Source: Nageia nagi
Taxonomy: Eukaryota > Pinophyta
DNA: 64,000 bases
Reading direction: 5' to 3'
Assembly (NCBI GenBank): GCA_050084985.1
Contig: JBITNC010000001.1
Span: forward strand, 106,640,001-106,704,000
Positions 1-10,129 of this stretch are shown piece by piece (positions within the stretch are counted from its first letter, which is position 1; each line of letters opens with the position of its first letter). Under the pieces are notes generated by a model. It had not been told where the DNA came from and made no database searches. It was given only the letters and a program-made list of their open reading frames with translations. Made by a program: the position numbers and the translations under genes.

Positions 1-795
1 TATATTTAATAAAATGTGCTTAGATTTCAACATGTTTTATTCTTTAATGTAAATAGGATTCTTTACCAAAGTAATAGCTAACTAATTATTTGAATAAATC
101 TAATATGGAGAAGCTTTCTCATATCTAATTTCATTCAAAATATACCTCAACCAAATAGCTTCCATTGCTGTGATTGACATGGCTAAATATTTTGCCTCTA
201 TGGTGAAGAGCGAAGTAGTAGGTTACTTCTTAGAATCCCAAGAGAAGAACCTAAACTAATATTAACACATAATAAAAGGTTGATTTACAATCATCTCTAT
301 CTCCCCCATAGTCAAAAATTGAGAACCCTACAAGAAAAAATAAAGAAAACTTAAAATACTTGATAGCAATATCCTTCATTCCTACAACATACTTCAAGAT
401 TTGATTAATAGCATTGAGGTGCTTAACATATAGTTGTGACATAAATTATGCAATAAGATTTACTACATAGCTAATATATGGCTTGGAGATAGTCAAATAA
501 AGAAGATTGGTAATTAATTATCTATAAGATGTAGCATCTACCAACTAAGAGTTGGAGCTAAGAGAAAGAGTGATTTTAGGAGAGATTGAGATTATAGTAG
601 GTTTGCACTCCTCCATTCTAAAATTTTGTAATATGTATAAGATATACTTGGATTATATTTGTATTAGTACACTTGCATACCAAGGTAGTAGTGTAAGATA
701 TTGAGATTGATTATTTATATTACCTTGAGTTTGGATATGCACTCTTGGATCATCCACATATAGAAGAAGAGTAATTAAGATCATCTACATTTGAT
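1..795 (-). pseudogene. copia reverse transcriptase C-terminus and RNase H (degenerate)
   Basis: The RT catalytic box YVDD is readable at 749-760. It is followed by the usual YYLGMQV-like stretch (~676-700), a QSKYI-like stretch, and the connection segment (YVKHLNAINQILKYV, the H..A..RILRYV motif) near 400-430. The RNase H region continues to base 1 with EAKYLAMSITAMEAIWLRYI (~165-110), the copia EAEY...A..EAIWL motif. Frameshifts and stops occur throughout. The product would have been the C-terminal half of the copia polyprotein, which copies element RNA into DNA in virus-like particles. It is truncated at the window edge and cannot be functional. Confidence 0.85.
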
Positions 796-801
796 ATCAA
801 T

Positions 802-1446
802 CTAGTTAGGTGCAATAGAAGAGTTATCAATATCATTGAGGCCTTCACAAGAACTATATTCCTTAGGAAGTTCACTAAACTTTACATCCCTTAATATGAA
901 CACTACTCTAGAGGTAGGAGAGTAGATCTTGTAGCCTCTATGCTGACTATTATAGCCAATAAAGATGCACTTTTCAGATCTCTTATCCATATATTTTTTT
1001 CTCAAAAATCATAAGCATCACAACCAAATACCCTAAAGTGATAGATGTTAGGTTTATTTTCTTTCCATGCCTCACATGGTGTTTTTACTTCAACTACTTT
1101 CATAAGACACCTATTTAGGGTGTATATTGCAATGCTCATAGCTTCACCCCATACGAAAGCAAGAAGATTTCCCAACATTCACCTAGCCATTTCCTAAATA
1201 TTTTATTCTTATTTTTGAAAACACCATTTTGTGAACTACCTCTTGATCTTGTATTTGGCATAATAGTCATTGAACTCATTGCTAATATACTCATCCTCAT
1301 TATCATATCTCAAAATTGTGATTTTGAAGTTAGATTGATTTTCAACTAAGGATTTGAAATCATTAAACCTCATACTCAAGTAGGTAACCTAATGTCATCC
1401 TACTAAAGTCATGAATGAAGGTTAATATATACATTGCTCATGTTGT
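802..1446 (-). pseudogene. copia integrase (core C-terminal half and tail, degenerate)
   Basis: The frame opens at ~1440 with YILTFIHDFSRMTLGY, equivalent to the copia FIDDFSR motif. It continues with KSLVENQ, LRYDNEDEY (TDNGGEY-like), EMAR.ML and WGEAMSIAIYTLNRC, then the KTPCEAWKENKPN...FRVFGCDAY block at ~1005-1120. The last 67 codons (802-1005) are the integrase tail, with KCIFIGYNSQHRGYKIY followed by a DVKFSE motif. The segment around the QNGVAERKNR motif is frameshifted. The first catalytic Asp and the zinc-binding N-terminus are absent because the coding sequence stops at 1446. Confidence 0.85.
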
Positions 1447-1639
1447 GACTTATATAACTCACCCAAAATATCACAGTTTTGGGGGCTTATATCTTCTAAA
1501 CTCCACATAAATAGAAATTACATTTATCACCCCTAATCTTAAGTGTTTTCAAGTCACTTAGCCTTAATCATGTTAGAATAAAAGCCAAAATCTTTCAAAA
1601 AATGGCTAAGTCTAGAACTTCAAGTTGAGTGTAGCTGAA

Positions 1640-2520
1640 CTAAGGGAACTTAAATCAAGTCATGTGAGTCTAAGACACTCTTAGGCCCAATGTATTCCTC
1701 AAAAAGATAAAATATTAACTTTATGGGACATTTGCTCATATTTGAGAGTTATCCAAGTTGAAATCCAAGTCAGGAAAAGCAACTTGGGCCAGTTATATCC
1801 TAGTGCATGCCTTAAAAAGATAAAATCTTATCTTTATGGGATGTACACTTAGGTCTGGGAGGTGATTTTGTCAAAATGGAAGGTGAAGAAGTCAACTTGG
1901 AGACACTCCAAGTTAGGCACATACCTTAAAAAGACAAAATCTTTTCTTTTGGGAGCATGCGCTCAAGATAGGAGGCCAGCTAGATCAAGTTTGAGGTTAA
2001 GAAAGTGAAGTCCATCCACCTTGGAGGCAAGCACATCCCTAAAAAAGATAAAATCTTATATTTTGGGGGGCATGTACTCAAGGTAGAGAGGCATCCAATT
2101 TGATCGAAAGGTAAAATTTGGCTAAGGCACAAAGCCTTAAAGATAGTATCCAATTTCAACATGACTAGAGGGGCAAGAACATAATTTTAAAAGATAAAAT
2201 CTTAACTTTATAGAATATGAACTTATAGTAGGAGAGCTAGAGAGTTGGAAGCACATTTTGAAAAGATAAAATCTTATCTTTTTGAAATATGTTCCTAACA
2301 TGGGGGTGCCTAAGTTAAGTACATAGATAAACTTTTAACAAGTTGAGATAGTAGAAAGGGTAAAATTAGATAAGTTTAGGTCTCATCATGAGTACGAAGG
2401 GTCAATATGGACAAGTGGGAGAGCTAGAACCATCAATAGGTGAAGAGCATTTATTCTCAAGTTAAGTGTATGCTCTAGAAAGATAAAATATTATCTTTTT
2501 TTTGGCATGCGCATATCTTG
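1640..2520. repeat. Degenerate ~114-bp tandem repeat with a hairpin core
   Basis: A core of the form AAAGATAAAATCTTATCTTT recurs at about 1702, 1815, 1929, 2042, 2190, 2262 and 2480. The first four starts are 113-114 bp apart; later ones are spaced 148, 72 and 218 bp, as expected if units were partly lost. Between cores the text is also alike (accttaaaaagat before the core, gggagcatg-like text after it). The core is an inverted repeat (AAAGATA and TATCTTT arms), so each unit can fold into a short hairpin. Confidence 0.7.
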
Positions 2521-2669
2521 GAAGAGCCCCATAACACCCACATCTGGTTTTTGGTAGTAAGGCATGAAAGTTTGAGCATACACACATCTCAAGGTTAAAC
2601 ATTTGGATGATCAAGATGAATTAATCCTCATGCATGGTACATTAGGATTTTTTTGAGACCTAATTTGGC

Positions 2670-2677
2670 TATAAATA
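2670..2677 (+). promoter_or_regulatory. TATA box of the LTR-like block
   Basis: TATAAATA followed within 60 bp by a CT-rich leader. It has the same form as the TATA boxes in the other LTRs of this window (3270, 8098, 23168), but its transcript and element are not identified. Confidence 0.4.
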
Positions 2678-3048
2678 CAAGCCTGAAGGGTCATTTTCTC
2701 AAACTCAAATCACTCTCCTTTTCATCTTTTGCACCATATTTGAATGAAGAAGATAGAATTTGTATTTTGAATCTATCACATCACTTTAAAAGGCTTATGC
2801 AAGGGTTGGAAGATAAAACAAGGCAACATTGGAGTCTTAGCATCCTTGGGAGACCATCATGTCACCTCTAGAGGGTTTCATCATCCACTTGAGCACCAAT
2901 ACCATTTCCAAAAGTAGTTTGGATAAGGATTATGTAAGAGATCTAGAAATATCAAGGTAAGATTGCATCATTACAATTTGTGAGAGTTGAGAACCCCTAT
3001 CTCAAGGGGAAAAATTATCTAAAAATGGGGTTTCCATAATTGAAGATA

Positions 3049-3560
3049 TGAGTTGGAATGTGCAATACATTATTGTAAGGTTTTGTAATGTTCTTCTTTG
3101 TAAATTCACCAATACTTAAGAGTATCCCTAGATATCTTAAGTATTTAAGTAAATATGATAATGTAACTTGCTGTACAGTCCTCATGAGCATGCAAATTGG
3201 GTAAAGGGGTGAAGTATGTCATTCCTTTATACAATGGTTAAAAGAGTGATCCAAGGGAGGATTTTGGCCTATAAATAGAAGGCCCTCTCCTTGAGATCAC
3301 ACCACCAAAAGTTGAAGCAAATTTATGCTCTAGGTTTAGTATTAAGAGAGGAAGAAAGAAGTATTATAAGAGTGTTATCTTTATGAATGAGAAAGATCTT
3401 ATTTAGTGTATGTACTCTCTTGTATGAGAGGAACCACTTTATATGTATGTAAAATTTGTGAGATTCGTTATTATGTTTATACTTTGAGTATTTATGTTTG
3501 TGTGAGCTTTCATATCATCTTAGGCATATAGGAATTGAGTGTTTAGTCTTTATTCCTTCA
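3049..3560 (+). repeat. copia 5' LTR (~512 bp)
   Basis: It starts TGAGTTGGAATGT and ends ...TTCA just before the primer-binding site. It aligns along 3049-3297 with the 3' LTR at 22946-23194: shared text includes cattattgtaaggttttg, ggtatccctagata, aagagtgatcc and the TATAAATAGAAG box. It has a 2-bp insertion after the initial TG relative to the 3' LTR. The left target duplication cannot be checked because the right flank lies outside the window. Confidence 0.85.
3270..3277 (+). promoter_or_regulatory. TATA box of the copia 5' LTR
   Basis: TATAAATA inside ggccTATAAATAgaaggcc, ~221 bp into the LTR, conserved at the equivalent place in the 3' LTR (23168-23175). It would set the start of the element's genomic RNA. 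Confidence 0.65.
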
Positions 3561-3561
3561 T

Positions 3562-3575
3562 TTGGTAGCAAGAGA
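3562..3575 (+). other. copia primer-binding site (initiator tRNA-Met type)
   Basis: TTGGTAGCAAGAGA directly follows the LTR end. Plant copia elements use TGGTATCAGAGC, complementary to the 3' end of initiator tRNA-Met; this is a mutated version with the same framework. Confidence 0.6.
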
Positions 3576-4129
3576 TTGGTGTGAAGGCTCCTCCTAAACA
3601 TTTGTTTTGAAGTTTCATCTACTTTGGTGAGGTAAAATTTTTTAAGGTATAATTTTCTTGTTCTTCATCAAAGTTTTTTTTTCTTTACCTCATGAGTACT
3701 AACATTGTGTATATGTTAGTTGCAATTTTATTAGAAAATTATTTTGCCCAAAGAAAATAATATATATATATATATTATTGTTATAATTTTTTTTCCACTA
3801 ATGTTTATGATAGTTGTATTTTTTTGGGATAAAAGTTTACTTAAACTGCATAGGTTATAACGACAATATATTAAGTTTAACTAAATTTGCAATTTTTTTG
3901 TTTGAGTACAAAAGCTGCAATTTGTTTTTATGTTTGAGTTCAAAAAAAGGGGAGCTATTTTTTTTTAAATATGGAGGAGAACATTTTTTTTTCAATATAT
4001 AAAAAAAAGCATTAATTTGTTTATATGAAAAGAGAAAAGGAGAAGGAAGCTTATTTTTTCTTAAAACTCTTCTCAATAGTGGGAAATAGTAAAAATTAAT
4101 GAATTTTTTTCATTTATATAAAAAATGTA

Positions 4130-4175
<46 letters not shown>

Positions 4176-5589
4176 TTTCATACATATAATTTTGAATGTT
4201 TAAAAAAAAATTGGAAGGGTTTGGGGTCGACCATCACTAGGCGATAGCCAACCTAACCTTAATCCTATAGTAGGGCCTCCCTCTAATAGCAATTAGTCTT
4301 TTCCCTTTAGCAATGCTCAAACCCTTTCTACTCTTTGTGACCTCCTCTCATGTTTGTATAGCATTCCCTATGAAATTATGTATATAACATCATCCAAATC
4401 TAGTCTCTACGAATTCCAGCATGATATTATTTATGCATATCTCATAAAAATGTGTAGCTAGGAAATTGTAAATGTTCCCCATATACTACTAGTCCACCTT
4501 CTCCTGATGCCCACCCTCTTGTTTATGTGTCCCTCATCCATTTGTTCACTGTTGGTAGCTCCCTAGGATATTTGAGTGTAAGCATATTATTTTTATTATT
4601 TGGTTCCTAGTTCCTTGGGGTGGCTTGTAAGTCTATGGCCCCCTATGGATAGGCCCTCATGGCCTTATACTTGGGGTGGGGGGTGCTTTTCTATCAAAGT
4701 GTGTTACCTCCATATAATTGGTAGTATAATGAAATGATCACTACTCCATCCACATCATTGTACTTAACTCTCTCCCTCTCCCATAGCCCCACTAAAGAAT
4801 GGAGTGACTCTCTAATTAGTTCATAGACAGTTGATCCCACTCTAGGTTCCTCCTATGAGAAATGGGGTGTAATCAAAAAGAGGGAGGTTCAAGTGAGATG
4901 GGAAGCTTGCAAGTTTACAACCCCCCTTCCTCTCTTATGACCTCAAAAAAAGGATCCTTTTTTGAATTTTTCTTTTCCTTTTCCTTCTTTCTTTATTTGG
5001 AAATTTCTTTGGTTTGCTTAATCATTGTTTTTGCCTTCTTTGTTAGAACATCTATTTAGGAATTATCCTAATAACCTTGGAGGAAAACTTGAAACCTAAT
5101 CAAGATAATAATTTTTTTGATCCAATATACATGAAAACCTTGGAAAATAATTAGTACTTCTCTTTGTAGGAATATATTACTGACCAAGAAAAACTAGTTG
5201 AGGATTGGTAGGACCTAGGCTCCATCTTGCAAGCATTTAAGTAAAGGCCTAATTTTAAACAAGAAAAAAGCCTTAACTTTATCCCTCTCTACAACTATGG
5301 TACTTAGTTATGAAAAATGTTGGATATACATAATTTATTATGTGATTCTATGTGAAATTTGTTAAATAAGTTAAGCATGCCTTTTTTATTATCCTTTTAT
5401 AAAACTTTATCATGAATAGTTGATTTATTTGAACAAATCTAAATATGTATGAATTATTAAACTCAATATGTAAAGTTGATTAATTTGGTTCACATGCTTA
5501 CATTGGTTAACACTTTCACCTTATTTTATAAAAATAGGAGACACCATCTTACCCAAGCACATTCTCAATAGCTCCAACTATGGTATTGG
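3576..5589 (+). other. Non-coding leader of the copia element
   Basis: About 2 kb between primer site and gag with no recognisable protein on either strand. It contains a short TA run (~3763-3776), poly-A/T tracts, and an AC microsatellite. The 4210-4860 part has a different, CT-rich texture and may be a further old insertion, but I found no ends or duplications. Short ORFs here are low-complexity and not supported. Confidence 0.5.
4132..4174. repeat. (AC)n microsatellite, ~21 units
   Basis: An uninterrupted acacac run in the copia leader. Confidence 0.97.
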
Positions 5590-6890
5590 GGAACCATGGA
5601 TTAAGGCTAAATTGCAAGTAAGGAAACTATGGTATATAGTTAATGGAAAACTAGTTCCTCTTACATATGAGAAGGTACTTGAGGCTTACAACATAAAGAA
5701 TGAATTGAAAACCTCTATGATTTTCTATGTAGTATCAAATGAAGTGTTTCTTATGATCTCTTCATCAACCTTTGTAAAGAAAGCTTGGGATAGGCTCAAA
5801 AAACTCTACCTAGGATCCAAATTTTCAATTAGGTTCATCATTCCTTAAAATTTTCTTTAATCTTGTCAAGGGGAAGATGAAAATATTACCATCTATTTGA
5901 ATAAGATGAAAGGTTGCAGTTGGATCAATAATGAGTTCATGGTCTTCATCATTATTCAAATTGTTTCTTCAAAGGTCACTAACTTTGTGATAGTTATTTA
6001 TACTAGGCTTGATGAAGAAGAAGAATTATTCTCTACTGAGAACCTATCAAAGCTTCTATTGAATCATAAGGAAACTCTTAACAAAAATGTGTTTATCTCT
6101 TCTCCAAAGGATAATAATGTTTTGTTATAAAATTATATATTATGGAGCAATGGAACACATAAAATATTGCAGAAATATAAATATAGAAAATGCATAAACA
6201 AGAGAGACACAGATATACATGGTTCACCTAGTTTGGGCTACATCCACCTAGAATAGTCAATCCTTCCTTTCTATTATCTAGCAAAATGAAGAGATACAAC
6301 CTATAGTAGATTTGCTGTAATATCCTCTATTTTCTCTCACAGTCTTACGTCTCTATTTCTCACTCACCGAATTGCACATCTATTACAATGCTCTCATACA
6401 AAGAGAGGGGTTTTCATCTAGGGAAAAAAGAAACCCTAAACTAAACATAAGTTCTACAGTCAGATCATCTACCTAATGAAAGTCCCCCTACAACCCCCCA
6501 CGTGGAGGGGTGTACAAACTTCTTGGGGTATACATCCGGATGAAACAGAGAACTCTGAACAATCATGCTCCACACACAACATGTTTCTCTAGGAGCAACC
6601 AAAACTCCTTTCAAGAAGAAGTTCAATAATCAAAAGAAGTATTTTCTTGATACCTTGAAGAAGTTTAAGAAGAAGGGAAAAATCATCAAATACAAGTAAA
6701 TATATGTATAGAGCAAGGAAAAAAATAAAATCCCAAGGTAAAATTAGATGGAAATTGTAACTTTTATGGTGGCTATGTTCACAAAGAATTTGATTTCTAT
6801 AAAAGAAAAGAAAAGAAAAGGACAAGGGAAATGGAAATGTGAAGAAATTCAAAGGGAAGAAGAAAATTAATGTTGGTTTTATTTGTTCTC
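5590..6890 (+). pseudogene. copia gag, interrupted by a solo LTR
   Basis: 5612-5848 reads as a copia Gag (UBN2-type) core, with LWYIVNGKLVPLTYEKVLEA and later FVKKAWDRLKKLYLG, the W..L...Y pattern. The frame shifts near 5840 and resumes at 5897 through the helical segment (ENLSKLLLNHKETLNK). It continues after the solo LTR at 6587 with a Lys-rich basic stretch (~6590-6700) and a degenerate CCHC knuckle (CNFYGGYVHKEFDFY, ~6750-6800). Gag would have formed the virus-like particle. Several stops and frameshifts make it non-functional. Confidence 0.75.
6123..6581. mobile_element. Solo LTR inside copia gag (459 bp, TSD tgttt)
   Basis: The segment starts TGTTATAAAATT and ends ACACACAACA, so it has TG...CA ends and TGTT/AACA inverted tips. 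The 5 bp tgttt occur on both sides (6118-6122 and 6582-6586). Setting aside the insert and one tgttt leaves the gag frame open across the site. Internally it carries ggttcacctagtttgggctacatccacc, a text common in plant copia LTRs. No internal coding region is present, so it is a product of LTR-LTR recombination. Orientation was not determined. Confidence 0.85.
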
Positions 6891-7480
6891 TTTACTCCAT
6901 GAATCACGCTTTCTTGATTACTTGAATTATTGATTCTAGATACACTAATCACTTATGCTTTGAAAAGAATAAATTTAATTTTTTTTATAAGTTTAGAAAT
7001 GATGCAATTTTGATAGGTGATAATTCAATCCTTGAATTCCAAGGGATTGAGAGTGTGTTGATTAATATAAAGAGTCTTGAAAATGTGCTCTATGTACCTA
7101 ATCTCATAATGAACCTTCTTTTCTTAATTCAACTTGCAAGGAAAGGATACACATTTGAGATCAAGTCACACTCCTGGAGCATTAGGAAGGGACTTTCCAC
7201 TTTGGTGAAAGGATTAGTGAAAGATTATTATGGATCAAGTTTAAAAAAATATGTCTTTCTACAAATGTTTTTTCTAGGAAAGATCTTTAACACCAATGTT
7301 TAGAGTACATTAACCATAAAAGCATTCAAGTCATGAAATACCAAGAACTTATGGAATGTTTACCTTTGATTTCACCTACAATTAGTCTATGTGAGAAGTG
7401 CATCCTAGGCATTATGAATAGATAAATATTTGAAAAATATTAGGCAACAAGGGAAATCCAACCACTTTAGCTTGTGCATT
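6890..7480 (+). pseudogene. copia protease and pre-integrase region (degenerate)
   Basis: ILDTLITYAL-like text (~6930-6960) corresponds to the copia protease WIIDSGAT..H motif and is decayed. 7010-7303 is open and reads IGDNSILEFQGIESV and ENVLYVPNLIMNLL then QLARKGYTFE, the standard copia order (GD.S...GIG.V, NVLYVP.L..NLLS, QL...GY). The region after 7303 corresponds to the H.RLGH...C..C pre-integrase zinc segment but is broken. Confidence 0.8.
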
Positions 7481-7915
7481 CATATTTTATGGTTCCTTTT
7501 AGACTAAGTCACTTGGGAGAGCATATTATATCTTGACCTTCATTTACAACTTTAATAGGATGATATTTGGTTATCTACTTAAGCATAAGGATCAAACCTT
7601 TGATAAGTTTAAAGATTTCAAGGCCTTAGTTGAAAATTAGACTAACCTTAAAATTATATGTTGAGATTTGATAATGGGGGTGAATATAACAATAATGAAT
7701 TTAATGATTATTATTCCAAGTACAAGCTTAAGAGGTAGTTTATGATTCCTTACACTCCTCAGCAAAATGGTGTTACTGAAAGGAAAAATAGGTCAATTAT
7801 GGAGATGGCTAGATGGATGTTGGAAAGTATTCTCAATTTCTTGTAAAGAAAATTTATGAGTACTATAGTTTACACCTTGAATAGGTTTCCCATAAAAGTT
7901 GTTAAAGGTAAAACT

Positions 7916-8397
7916 TGTTGAAAATTGTAATGTAATATTATGTAATATTTCTCTTTAATGTAAATTCATTTAATACTTAAAGTATCTTTAGATACTATAA
8001 AGCATTAAGATAATATATATAAAAAAAGGAATAAATATAAAAAACACCTTTAGCCTTACCCTTGGGTAAAAGAAAGGTTAAAGGGTGGGTTTCTTATTAT
8101 AAATAGATAGGTACCGCTCTTATTATGTAACTTGAGAAAGCATGGTAATATTTGTCTTGTAGAGTTGTAGGAATGCTCTTGTAAGAGCTTTGTTGAGTAT
8201 TTATAAGAGAGTTATCTTATGAGAAAGAAATAGAATGATAGTTCAAAGTGGATGTACTCCCAAGATATGGAAGAACTACTATACATGATATGTTTTTTTT
8301 TATGTGATTGATTATTGCTTTGCTAGAAGGATGATTGTTAAATTTGTTAGAGAAGCTTCAAGGTGATCTTGGTTTGTGGAATCCTTCAATTCTATCA
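7916..8397 (+). mobile_element. Solo LTR inside copia integrase (482 bp, TSD aaact)
   Basis: It starts TGTTGAAAATTG and ends TTCTATCA. The host bases aaact are duplicated at 7911-7915 and 8398-8402. One copy plus the flanks leaves the integrase frame open (Lys-Thr just before, then Leu-Phe-Glu-Thr-Trp). Its text parallels the host LTR (tgtaaattcattt-aatacttaaagtatctttagata; TATAAATA at 8098-8105), so it is a solo LTR of a family close to the element it landed in, in the same orientation. Confidence 0.92.
8098..8105 (+). promoter_or_regulatory. TATA box of the solo LTR
   Basis: TATAAATAG ~182 bp into the LTR, at the place equivalent to the TATA box of the host copia LTR. Confidence 0.55.
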
Positions 8398-8750
8398 AAA
8401 CTCTTTTTGAGACATGGAAAAAAAAACCCTAACATTTCTCACTTTAGGATGTTTGGTTGTGAAGCATTCTCCTATATTATTTATAAGAAAAAGAAAAAGT
8501 TAGATAAAAGAGCTAAAAAATGTATTTCTATGGGCTATGATGTCAACACAGAGGCTACAGGCTCTTGTCTTCATCCTATAAAGTAGTGTTCATATCTAAG
8601 GATGTAAAGTTCAATGAACTTCTTGAAGAATTTACTTCTAATGAGGATACTAATGATCTAAATAAATCTTCAATTGCACCCAACTAGTTGGATATTGATG
8701 TAGATAAATCATCCTAAGAGAAACATTTTTCAACTCAAAGGATAAAAAGT

Positions 8751-9073
8751 ATGACCTTGAATAAATCCTCATTTACAAACATTGATAGCAAAAATGAGCC
8801 CTCATCATTCAAGGAAGCTTCAAAGCATGAGTGTCAGATGGAAGCCATGAAAGTGGAGTATGAGACCCTTATGAAAAATAAATCTTGGGACTTGATTTCT
8901 TACCCCAATGAAAAGAATATGATTGGTAATAATTGGATATATAAGATCAAGTATAATTTAGTTGGGGATATTGATAAATAGAAGGCAAGGTTAGTGATCA
9001 AATATTTTTCTTAGAAATATAGGGTTGATTATGAGTAAATCTTTGCTCCCCTAGAAAAAATGCCTATGGTTAT
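8751..9073 (+). pseudogene. copia reverse transcriptase, first part
   Basis: The start of the RT domain is readable: EPSSFKEASKHECQMEAMKVEYETL... then NKSWDLISYPNEKN and GNNWIYKIKYN. This is the copia pattern EP.....A.....W..AM..E...L..N.TW.LV..P......KWV.K.K. It is followed by KARLVIKYFS and a Y.EIFAPL-like segment with stops. It ends at 9073 where the gypsy LTR begins, and the same domain continues at 20894. Confidence 0.85.
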
Positions 9074-9922
9074 TGTTACAATGAAAATAGAGCTGGAATG
9101 TAGAATAACATAAAATACAATTATTCTTAAATTTTCACTGAACCTCAAATTATGTAAAATAGGTAGAAATGTTGTAATTCTAAATTGATATTGATTTTCA
9201 GCTCAAACTATAATCAGCCCTTGGAAGGGACTTTTACAAATGCCATTTTCCAAAATAAGAGTATTAGATCTCCATTGTTTTTGATTTGCTTGCTTCTCTC
9301 CTTGATATGAACAACCTGTAAATCCTACACACATGCAAAAGATAATAACATCAAAGCATCTATGTAGGACATGTATTAAATTGAAGCTAGCATAAAACAA
9401 TAAAAGGTATGAGCTCACAAGATTTTGGCAACATTACCCTACTTCAAAAATTAAGTCAAGATTTGGTCTTTATTGCTTTGTATTGGCTTGTATTTATAGA
9501 TTTTAGGTGAGATGTTCCAAGGCTAGTAAGGGGAAGTGAAAAGCCCCTGTAGGTCGTAACTGACCCCCTCTATCCACATCATCTTGGAAGGATGAAATGT
9601 TTCAACTTTCTCTCACTATTTTGGTTTCTATTTGGTTGTTATAGAGTCATCGATGATTGCTAGATGGATGTCGGTGATCATCCTAAAATGCTGGCATTTA
9701 TTTTGGGTCGCTGGCGACTAGTTTTCAATTTTTATAACAATATTAAAATGATCACCAAATAGTCAATTTTTACTGAAAAAGGGTCATGTGACCACTCATT
9801 TTGCATGTACTTGATGAGATCTATCCAATAATATGGTGTTTAGACCTATTTTATATTTTCACAAAGAGTTATGATTATTTCAATGTTTACTAGTTAAAAA
9901 GGGACATTTTTAGGTGTCTACA
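9074..9922 (-). repeat. 3' LTR of the gag-pro Tat-like element (849 bp)
   Basis: In plus coordinates it runs TGTTACAATGAAAATAG...GGTGTCTACA; read on the element's strand it starts TGTAGACACC. It aligns end to end with 20060-20888, apart from a ~20-bp stretch near 9470 that the other copy lacks and scattered substitutions. A minus-strand TATAAATA lies at 9491-9498. Confidence 0.95.
9491..9498 (-). promoter_or_regulatory. TATA box in LTR (minus strand)
   Basis: TATAAATA on the minus strand, shared by the partner LTR (20457-20464) and by the LTR at 23195 (23756-23763). Confidence 0.55.
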
Positions 9923-9936
9923 TTTTGCCCCTTTTT
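9923..9936 (-). other. Polypurine tract of the gag-pro Tat-like element
   Basis: On the element's strand AAAAAGGGGCAAAA lies immediately before the LTR. The same tract stands at 24118-24131 next to the LTR of the larger Tat-like element. It would prime second-strand synthesis. Confidence 0.8.
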
Positions 9937-10129
9937 GAATTATCAACCAAAAATGCGGTTGATGATTTCAAAAATATAGAATGAGAAGCTTTGTTGCTTG
10001 ATTGTTTATTGTTTCCTTTTTATGATATAAGTTTTGACTCAATTTCTTAGATGAATCAAAATTTTGATTTATCAAATTATGATAAAATGTGTTTTCTTTT
10101 AACATTGGATGTAGTTTTGAAAACAAATT

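Larger units (their letters stand above)
1..1446 (-). mobile_element. Ty1/copia retrotransposon fragment (left-truncated by window)
   Basis: Reading leftwards on the minus strand, the order is integrase core, integrase tail, the end of the reverse transcriptase, then RNase H, which is the copia order. No LTR is visible: the left part leaves the window, and the right side stops at ~1446 where copia-like coding gives way to unrelated DNA. Most of the RT (fingers and palm before the catalytic motif) is missing between ~780 and ~802, so this is an internally deleted, dead copy. Its integrase resembles that of the plus-strand copia at 3049, suggesting related families. Confidence 0.85.
1447..3048. 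other. LTR-like non-coding block between two copia elements
   Basis: No protein homology is readable on either strand. The block holds a ~114-bp tandem repeat (1640-2520), a TATAAATA box at 2670-2677 and a pyrimidine-rich stretch just after it (2690-2730). That order, repeats then TATA then CT-rich leader, is how U3/R of a long plant LTR looks. The left edge (TGTGACTT at ~1446) directly interrupts copia coding sequence, suggesting an insertion, and the right edge abuts the copia 5' LTR. I could not find a paired copy, a primer site or a target duplication, so a solo LTR or a truncated gypsy end is inference only. Confidence 0.35.
7480..8700 (+). pseudogene. copia integrase, interrupted by a solo LTR
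   Basis: The core reads LRFDNGGEYNNNEFNDYY (~7660-7715; Asp of the DDE triad), then PYTPQQNGVTERKNRSIMEM (~7750-7810; the Glu), then ARWMLESI and TLNRFPIKVVKGKT up to the insertion at 7915. After the solo LTR it continues at 8403 with the FETW...KPNISHFRMFGCEAF block and the KKLDKRAKKCISMGYD tail (~8485-8545). Frameshifts and stops occur near 7500-7650 and after 8545. Its job was to insert element DNA into the genome. Confidence 0.85.

Noticed and set aside
2653-2871. 72-codon plus-strand ORF after a TATA box
   Set aside because: It starts upstream of the TATA box and runs through the LTR-like leader; no homology or paired copy.
6420-6450. aaaccctaaac as telomere-type repeat
   Set aside because: Only one unit; part of a solo LTR.
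9203-9418. 71-codon minus-strand ORF, repeated at 20189-20404
   Set aside because: It is in both copies simply because it lies in the LTR; no start context or homology.
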